Assembly (NCBI RefSeq): GCF_963675165.1
Contig: NC_087384.1
Location: 1,634,501 to 1,698,500, forward strand
Source: Halichondria panicea
Taxonomy: Eukaryota > Porifera > Demospongiae > Suberitida > Halichondriidae
Length of the DNA: 64,000 nucleotides
Direction of reading: 5' to 3'
In this document: positions 58,009-64,000 of the stretch, piece by piece
Position numbering within the stretch: the stretch's first letter is position 1
How the letters are laid out: every line of letters starts with the position of its first letter
Notes under the pieces: generated by a model
What the model saw: the letters and a program-made list of their open reading frames with translations, nothing else
The model's database searches: none
What the model was told of the DNA's origin: nothing
Program-made: the position numbers and the translations under genes

Positions 58009-58365
58009 GGGCAAACCAACAAAAAAGATTGTGGAGTTTTTGCAGTAGCTTTTGCTATGGCTCTGTGCAATGAAATGGTCCCAGAAGAGCTCACCTTTTA
58101 TCAGGAAAGAATGAGAGGACACCTCCAGTTTTGCCTTGAGGACAAGTTGATGCGACACTTTCCATCAAAACATCGCAAATGTTCTGTTAAAACTCTGAAA
58201 ACCGAGATAGTGCAAGTTTTCTGCAAGTGTAGACGTCAAGAAAAGGGTGAAATGATAGAATGTGCAAAATGCGAGGAGTGGTACCACAAGACCTGTATCA
58301 CAGTTCCTGGCGGTGCCTGGAGTGATGCTGAATTTGAGTGGTCTTGTGATAATTGTTCTCCCTGA
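58009..58365 (+). CDS. Ulp1-type protease C-terminus with PHD finger (last exon)
   Basis: After the acceptor ATGCAG the frame reads GQTNKKDCGVFAVAFAMALC. Q and C are the oxyanion-hole and nucleophile positions of the C48 (Ulp1/SENP) cysteine proteases. About 45 residues later follows a PHD finger with the ligand order C-C-C-C-H-C-C-C (FCKCRRQEKGEMIECAKC, EEWYHKTC, WSCDNC), then a stop. The His and Asp of the protease should be on earlier exons, which are not visible upstream, where OAS and coiled-coil scraps lie instead. Protease-plus-PHD proteins are common in animal transposons, so an element origin is possible. The first exon may have been lost, leaving a fragment. Confidence 0.78.
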   Translation, partial: GQTNKKDCGVFAVAFAMALCNEMVPEELTFYQERMRGHLQFCLEDKLMRHFPSKHRKCSVKTLKTEIVQVFCKCRRQEKGEMIECAKCEEWYHKTCITVPGGAWSDAEFEWSCDNCSP

Positions 58366-58837
58366 CTAGACTGATGATAATTATTATTATTATTATATTA
58401 TTATTAAAGTATTCATGTCTATCACTATTGATTAATTTGTAGCTGATCATTACTAAAACTTCTATTGCTGTTTTACCTTCTATTGCTGTTTACTCTTACA
58501 CTGACTCTGTACCTTGCTGCTGTAAAATGAAGTTGGCAATGGGTGGTTTTGACAGTGTAGATCTATTACTATTGATAGACGGACAGTTTCTGCTAAAAAG
58601 TAATCAGTTCGGACCATTTCCGCTAGTGTTTAGTGTCCGGCCGGACACATTTTTGGCCCGGACTGTATTTGCTGTGACACCGGATTAGCGAGGTTCTATT
58701 GTATTGTGCATGCCATGGTATTTCATGAAGTCTATCATACTGTTATAGTTAACTCTGGATTTGTGTGTGCATGCATGCATGTGCATTGCTTATATAGTTT
58801 TTGGATTATGTTAGGCTGTCAATAAGTATATAGTATG
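58366..58837. other. 3' flank with ATT repeat and pogo-like end
   Basis: A short (ATT)n run follows the stop codon. At 58680-58702 the sequence GATTAGCGAGGTTCTATTGT is a pogo-like right end without a clear left partner. No gene. Confidence 0.5.
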
Positions 58838-59095
58838 GTTAAAAGTGCAATATGGGATTAATAAGCAATGTCAAGGCTTCTAATTGCACGAGGTGTAGCC
58901 AAGTGCTATTAACCTTACCATGCATGCATGCAGTGCTTATTATGAGTGCTTATTGCACGAGTAACCATACATAATCGTTTTGATGAAGTTCTCTGCAGTT
59001 TTATTAACATTTTCAGCCGTGGCCGTTATTTAAACAATACGTTGTCATTGACAGCGTGTAATTACTCAACAGGTAATTGCACGCTGATTATAATT
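58838..59095. repeat. Dispersed repeat, also at 42800-43030
   Basis: AAGTGCAATATGGGATTAAT, GAGGTGTAGCCAAGTGCTAT and GTAATTACTCAACAGGTAAT in the same order as at 42.8 kb. Confidence 0.75.
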
Positions 59096-59639
59096 ATAGT
59101 CGTCAGATAGTAAACATCATATTATACAGTAGAGTGCCTAGAGTAAATTTGTTCTCTCACTTGTTAGTGTAAATTTATTAGCAACTTACTTTGCATGCAT
59201 ATGCCCAGCTAGGAGTGTGAAAACACTTCTATGAGGCTGTGGATAGCTATAAGTGCTACTATATATACTGTGTGTGGAGCGGCCATCTTGGAGGGACGTT
59301 TCATTGACATCTGTGAAATGGCTTCGTTAACATTGTGGTAGGTATTGGTCACGTACGGTCACTTTCCACGCGATTCTTAGTCATAGATTACAAGCCAGTA
59401 TAACATCATTACCATCGCGGTTTGTCTTTGACGTCACAGAAGCAGAGCACTTATGATCTAACGTCAATATCTCAAGTTTTCAATGAAGTTGCTGCTACCA
59501 GAAGATATAGAGAATTTCATGTTGTGAAAATTAGATCTTAGCCAACAAGTTTGCTTTAGCTCCATGCATCGCTAAGCGAAAAGACACTCAAAAAATAGTA
59601 ATCAGTGCATGTGTGTACTTACGTAGGCTAAACAAAATT

Positions 59640-59830
59640 ATAATACATGTTAGGCAAACTATTCTCAGGAATGTTGTGCCAGAGTTCCAGACCTTAGCCG
59701 ACGACGATTGGTCTTTTCCATTGCTAAGCGATTGTCCACTATAGAAATATGTTGGCGTTATATAAATGACCACCACATACCCATCACCTTTGGTTGCCAT
59801 AGAAATATTTTTGAATATGTGATTTTTCCT
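59640..59830. repeat. Dispersed repeat, also at 7090-7245 (reverse)
   Basis: Reverse-complement relative of the 7.1-kb segment: TCAGGAATGTTGTGCCAGAG, CCATTGCTAAGCGATTGTCC and CACCTTTGGTTGCCATAG. Confidence 0.7.
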
Positions 59831-60005
59831 ACACAATGGTAACAGCAGAACTTTTTCTAATCACAAAATATTTACATTTATGTATATACCAATAGGAGCA
59901 AAATCACTCTCTAGACTAAAGGCACTGTATAGGTATAGCTGCATTGAGACAGTATATATTAATGTGCTTGTAAGGCTATAAATGACATAATACTATATAA
60001 ATGAC

Positions 60006-62578
60006 CTATGTGATGTTCATCACAAGATTAAGTGTTTTAATTTTCTTTGCAAATATCTCCCATCGTTTTTTAATGTCTTCTCCCCCGCTCGGTTCTACTT
60101 CCCCGAGGCCTTGTCGATAAAAGTTCTTGAAGGGATTGGCTGGATCAAGGATGCGTGGCGGTTTGGGAAGGATATCGCTGTACTTCTCCATAATTAAAGG
60201 GTTCTGCCCAGGAACCTGGAGGCTGCCAAATAATTTCGATGTGCATTATAGATACGTGTATATGATTGAGAATGATCGTTACTATTATATAATTATACTT
60301 ACTCCAAACTTGAACTTTTTTCATTGGCAAGACGTTGCAAATCTTTTGTCATCCTGCATGCATGTGGTAATTATTATTAGTCAATAACTATGTTATGCTT
60401 TCTAAATAACTTTATACCATTTTGCTAATGTTCGCGGTCTTCTGGCTTGTTTATAAGACTCTGGTGCACTGTTGTATGAGATTATAACAAGGAATGAAAG
60501 GAATATAGATTTTGGGCAACCACCACTTGGTGAGTCAGGAAGCCATATTTCGTTTCTCCATGCTTTGAATCTTTTGATGAGCACCTTTACCTGTAATTTA
60601 ATTTGTGCGCGTTAAGTGTGTGTATACGGTAGTTTATAGAATTCTGGGACTTACTCTATCTGGCTGTGACTTCAGGATATCATTATGAAACTCTGTTACT
60701 CCTGTAGAGAACCTGAGGCAAACACAAAATTACGAGCCATGCATGCATGCATGCTTGCACATATTTGGGGCGAGCATGAGCGAGCCCGACAGTAGTGTGG
60801 AATACAGAGAGAGGATGCTGATCGGAAATCCGCGTTTTTGTACGTAAGGGGACAAGAAAGTGAACCTGAAGAAACAGCAAGAAAAATCAAACTCTTGTAT
60901 TATGAAAGAGCAGAGGCTGACAACACAAAGTGAACAAGACAGGGCACGCTGACACCGAGAAGGTGTGCATACATGGACATATGAATAGCTCTTTCAGAAA
61001 TCATGTACAGGCAGTTATTAAAGCCAAAATAGACTGTATAACCTTTGCACAGAACAATACACTTTTTTGCGATAATTATCAGGAAAAGGATGAAAATGAA
61101 GAGGAGATAAAGCCAAAAGGCACGAATTTGAAGAGGAAGAGGAAAACGCAGTTAGGGAAGACATTTAGGAAACAGCAGGTGGAAGAGAATGACCTGACAC
61201 TTTGTCCAGTATACACTATACATGAGCGAATAAAACTTCTTAGTAATCAAGCCTATAATTTGGTTCAATCACATGCACCATAAACACATGCATAACCCCT
61301 CTCATGACTGTCACACAAGTATACATCATGCAAACAATCATCAATATTGTCATAAATTACACTGCCTATTTTCTTTCGATATTCTCTTCCGCACCTGTCC
61401 TTAGTTTGCTCAGGCTCGCCCCCCCCACAATGCTTTGATTTAGTGAATGCTTGAGTTCTCTGTATTATATGTGCCAATACTACTTAGTAGTACTATATAC
61501 GTCGATAGAATGCATGCAATTAACTTACAACTTTCTTGTGCTTGGGTTCATCTTCATATATTTGTACATATCCTCTAGATTTTCCCATTTTGGGCTCAGT
61601 GATAAATCCACTTGGAAGTGCCAACATTGGAAACGTCGACCATGGTTTCCATACAGTTCCTCAGGGTCCTTTATTTTGTAGTGATTTGTCAAGTGTCTTT
61701 GGAGACAGTGAATGATCTGTTCCATACCGTCTTTATACGTCTGTTCTGTTACTGTATGCTTTATTGGATGTAGACCTATCATAATTATACAGTGTATAAG
61801 GACTAGAACTCTGAACTGTGAACGTATTCTATATGCATTATTGCTCTGAGCATACACTGCTCGTTATATTGAGTTATGTAATCTGCCACCTGTTGATAGC
61901 GCTAAAGTTAATTTACCAAGCTATTACATACAATCAGAGCACTGAAGTGCTAACCCTCGGTTGTTGACATGAATAAATAGAGCTATAAAAATCATAGGGA
62001 TGCATGGTTCAGTAATAAAGAAGCCACTAATAGAGACTGCATGGTAAAGGATCACTTCAGCTGCAAATATGTAGTTCTAGCTCGAATAAAGGTCGTGTGT
62101 AGAGCTAGCCAACGTGTAATGCTTAGCTTTTGCTCACTTTTATAAGCTTTACCATCGAAATAACTTGTTGTGTGAAGGCTATCCATGCAGCGCTATGGCA
62201 TCCAGATAAGCAGACTCAGAAATTACAAACAGACAAACAAACCAAACGACTATACTATACTCGTGCCGCCTACGCGCACCTCGGGTAATAATTATTTGAA
62301 GGTATAATATTTGTATACGTAAGATGTTTCCTATAACTGTCTATATAAGACTAATTACTTGGTGGGAATATAAACTCTCTTAAGACTTTATACTACTTAC
62401 TTAGTGAGAAGACAGTAAGGTCTATGTCAAAGTGCCCAGGTAATGCTGTACCATGAGCCACTGATCCTCCAACAACAACATCTATTTCTTTCTTCTTAGA
62501 TGCCTGTGTGATGTCAATAAGCCACTGATAACAGATTCCAGCTGGAAAGTTTGTTGGCTTACTTTTATCAGTGTAGTT
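60006..62578 (-). CDS. OAS-like nucleotidyltransferase (copy 4), first exon not found
   Basis: Six exons join in frame: 62401-62578, 61529-61775, 60655-60712, 60418-60590, 60303-60353 and 60006-60222 (924 nt with stop, 307 aa without exon 1). The first visible exon carries DVVVGGSVAHGTALPG and HFDIDLTVFS, with the GGS motif and two Asp. The next ends in FQVDLSLSPKWENLEDMYKY, where the third Asp is kept. VKVLIKRFKAWRNEIW and PRILDPANPFKNFY are the OAS1 C-terminal signatures. By analogy a short first exon of about 25 codons ending in phase 0 should lie upstream of 62578; no candidate was convincing. The catalytic triad is complete, so an active enzyme is plausible. The intron at 60713-61528 holds a degenerate opposite-strand ORF. 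Confidence 0.85.
60776..61283 (+). pseudogene. Degenerate unknown ORF in OAS intron
   Basis: Three overlapping frames form one apparent protein: MSEPDSSVEYRERMLIGNPR, then RGQESEPEETARKIKLLYYE, then a 117-codon stretch with HVQAVIKAKIDCITFAQNN, EEEIKPKGTNLKRKRKTQLG and TIHERIKLLSNQAYNLVQ. Frame changes lie near 60845 and 60930. The coding-like composition and the acidic-then-basic pattern argue for a once-real gene, perhaps brought in by a transposon. No family is recognised. It is on the opposite strand to the host OAS gene. Confidence 0.45.
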
Positions 62579-62872
62579 CTAACTTTGTTGCTTAATATCC
62601 GAGCTTTTCTTAATGGCCTCTTTACTCTGACTTGGGTTGTCGCCATAGTTTATTATATATATAGCAATTACTTTATAGGCTTAATTGTGGCTGCATGTAC
62701 GTGCACTCTATTCATTCCACTGCATGTGTGTGTGTGGGGGTTTTCACTCCATACAAGGATTGCATTCCTGTAGTTGTGATAATGCAGTAATTCAATGAAT
62801 ATACTCTGTAGTGCTATATACCCATGAATTTCTGTTTCTCTGAACTCAGAGTATTCACTGTAAATACCTTAA
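62518..62872. repeat. Right copy of the 360-bp duplicated segment
   Basis: Partner of 1-364. Beyond 62872 the two sequences have nothing in common, so a breakpoint or insertion lies there. Confidence 0.9.
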
Positions 62873-62933
62873 ACGAGCATGTTGGCTTTAATCACCGGAT
62901 TAGCAACTTCCGGATCCCGGAGCGAGTTTTGAG

Positions 62934-62940
62934 TATAAAA
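62934..62940 (+). promoter_or_regulatory. TATA-like box
   Basis: TATAAAA follows a GC-rich patch and a palindromic CCGGATCCCGG. An ORF start lies at 63162. It could serve a plus-strand gene back to back with the OAS-like gene. Confidence 0.35.
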
Positions 62941-63161
62941 AGAGCTGCCGTGGGCGCGACCTTTGACCCCTAAATTTTCATTCAAGCCTTAGTAACGAAC
63001 TCTTTTTTTCTCTTGCGCAAAAGCGCTCAGAACCCACTCACTCCACACTGTGAACACTCCAAAATATACACAAAGGGAAGGGAAATACATTCTTGGTAGT
63101 TTTTCTTTTTTACCAGAAGCAGAAACAAAAAAACAAAAAAAGTAAAATTGTTGTTATCATA

Positions 63162-63460
63162 ATGGCTGACAAATACTTTATGTATAGATCTAGATACAGC
63201 AAAAGGCTATGCACAATAAAGGAATCTTTTCAGCTCCAGGTCAGCTCCAGTGCAGTGAGCATACTCCAGGGCACGTTGTGGAAGAGTTAGGAAGCTTGCT
63301 TTCTTGCATAATAGATGGCATTGAAACTGTGCCATTGTGGAAATTCACTGAAAGTTTGATTCTGAAAAAGAATTTATATGAATATCAGTACATCTATATC
63401 AAACAAATTCTTTACTACCATTTTAATAGGGCAAGTGGAGTGCATGCCACCAGACAGTGA
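63162..63460 (+). CDS. Unresolved plus-strand ORF pair
   Basis: One frame starts MADKYFMYRSRYSKRLCTIK and ends at 63290. A second frame (63209-63460) reads GHVVEELGSLLSCIIDGIET, then PLWKFTESLILKKNLYEYQY. The codon content of both looks coding, and the doubled word GTCAGCTCCAG near 63240 could be a small duplication that shifted the frame. No family is recognised. Confidence 0.3.
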
Positions 63461-63644
63461 GGCTCTCCTCCCTCCAGCAAAGAGCTAGGGATATAATAGG
63501 ATATTTGCTAGAGAAGTAATACTTACATTTTCTGCATAGGTTGATGATGTACACAGGGAGACTGCATGTCAACAAGCAAAGGCAGTCGCAGTCCTTCAAA
63601 GCGTCCTTCAACGCGACCTGAGAAAAAATGAATGTTACTGAAAG

Positions 63645-64000
63645 GGTAATGATGCCTCGGTGTAGGCAATGAAGCTACATGCAGTACCATTATTAATGAA
63701 TACACTGTACATTATAATTTACAACATTTTAGATGGATTCATCGGCCCTGGCGGATAATGCTTACTTCTTTTTATTTTACTTTATTCTCTCGTTATTCCC
63801 CTATTTTGCTACACACAAGTTGTACTAGATTTAAAAGTAAGCAAACATAACCGTAAGCATTATTTTGCAAACCCAACTAATTGCAATTCAAGAAATAATT
63901 ATGATTAGCAGCCTACAATAATTATACAGAAACTCTTCGAGCTTCATTTATCATCGAGCAGCTGTAACAGTCGATCTACACATACACAGACAAATTACCG
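63645..64000. repeat. R1 dispersed repeat at right edge (reverse)
   Basis: Starts GATGCCTCGGTGTAGGC and runs through CTACATGCAG, AGCATTATTTTGCAAA, the ATCGAGCAGCTGTAACAGTC word and CACACAGACAAATTACCG, which is the window end. Confidence 0.75.

Noticed and set aside
63523-63620. Possible minus-strand exon (GRFEGLRLPLLVDMQS) as first exon of OAS copy 4
   Set aside because: Its donor would leave phase 2, whereas the OAS P-loop exon needs phase 0, and there is no similarity to the first exons of the other copies.
1-64000. CRISPR array or bacterial operon
   Set aside because: Tandem repeats here have no spacer structure, and all supported genes have introns.

Overview
The window looks like animal nuclear DNA, most likely from a demosponge. 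It is AT-rich, its genes are split into small exons with GT-AG introns, it is crowded with short inverted-repeat transposons, and it carries two gene types that sponges have in abundance: 2'-5'-oligoadenylate synthetase (OAS)-like nucleotidyltransferases and ankyrin/ZU5/death-domain proteins. No bacterial operon, tRNA, rRNA or CRISPR array was seen. The sponge assignment is an inference.

Left part (1-16 kb, minus strand): a tandem OAS-like family. It has a copy cut by the left edge (exon piece 1-61), a frameshifted pseudogene (1543-3513), an intact six-exon gene (4161-5732, 324 aa), a lone C-terminal exon (10233-10415) and an intact seven-exon gene (13253-15910, 320 aa) with Glu in place of the third catalytic Asp. 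A further copy lies at the right end (60006-62578), and an exon scrap sits at 57.8 kb. The first 364 bases of the window are repeated at 62518-62872, so the OAS array flanks everything in between.

Middle part (16-54 kb, plus strand): a broken death-domain gene end (16980-20560), split by a 2.8-kb transposon carrying nine 91-bp repeats; a repeat-rich tract (20.5-29.4 kb) with nested transposons and a 44-bp minisatellite; then one long gene (29440-54022). This gene joins in frame from 20 exons into about 944 aa: 13 ankyrin repeats, a linker, ZU5, a UPA-like region and a death domain. Its ankyrin part grew by duplication of blocks of about 4.6 kb. Because the blocks are paralogous, they give empty sites that date several transposon insertions.

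Right part (54-64 kb): a minus-strand coiled-coil gene remnant with a 356-bp transposon inside a coding exon, an OAS exon scrap fused next to it, a plus-strand exon encoding the C-terminal end of a Ulp1-type protease plus a PHD finger, the right-hand OAS-like gene with a degenerate ORF in its intron, and a poorly resolved plus-strand ORF region.

Nucleotide-sensing enzymes and death-domain adaptors side by side suggest an innate-immunity type neighbourhood. That functional link is inference only. All gene models were built by eye from reading frames and splice sites.
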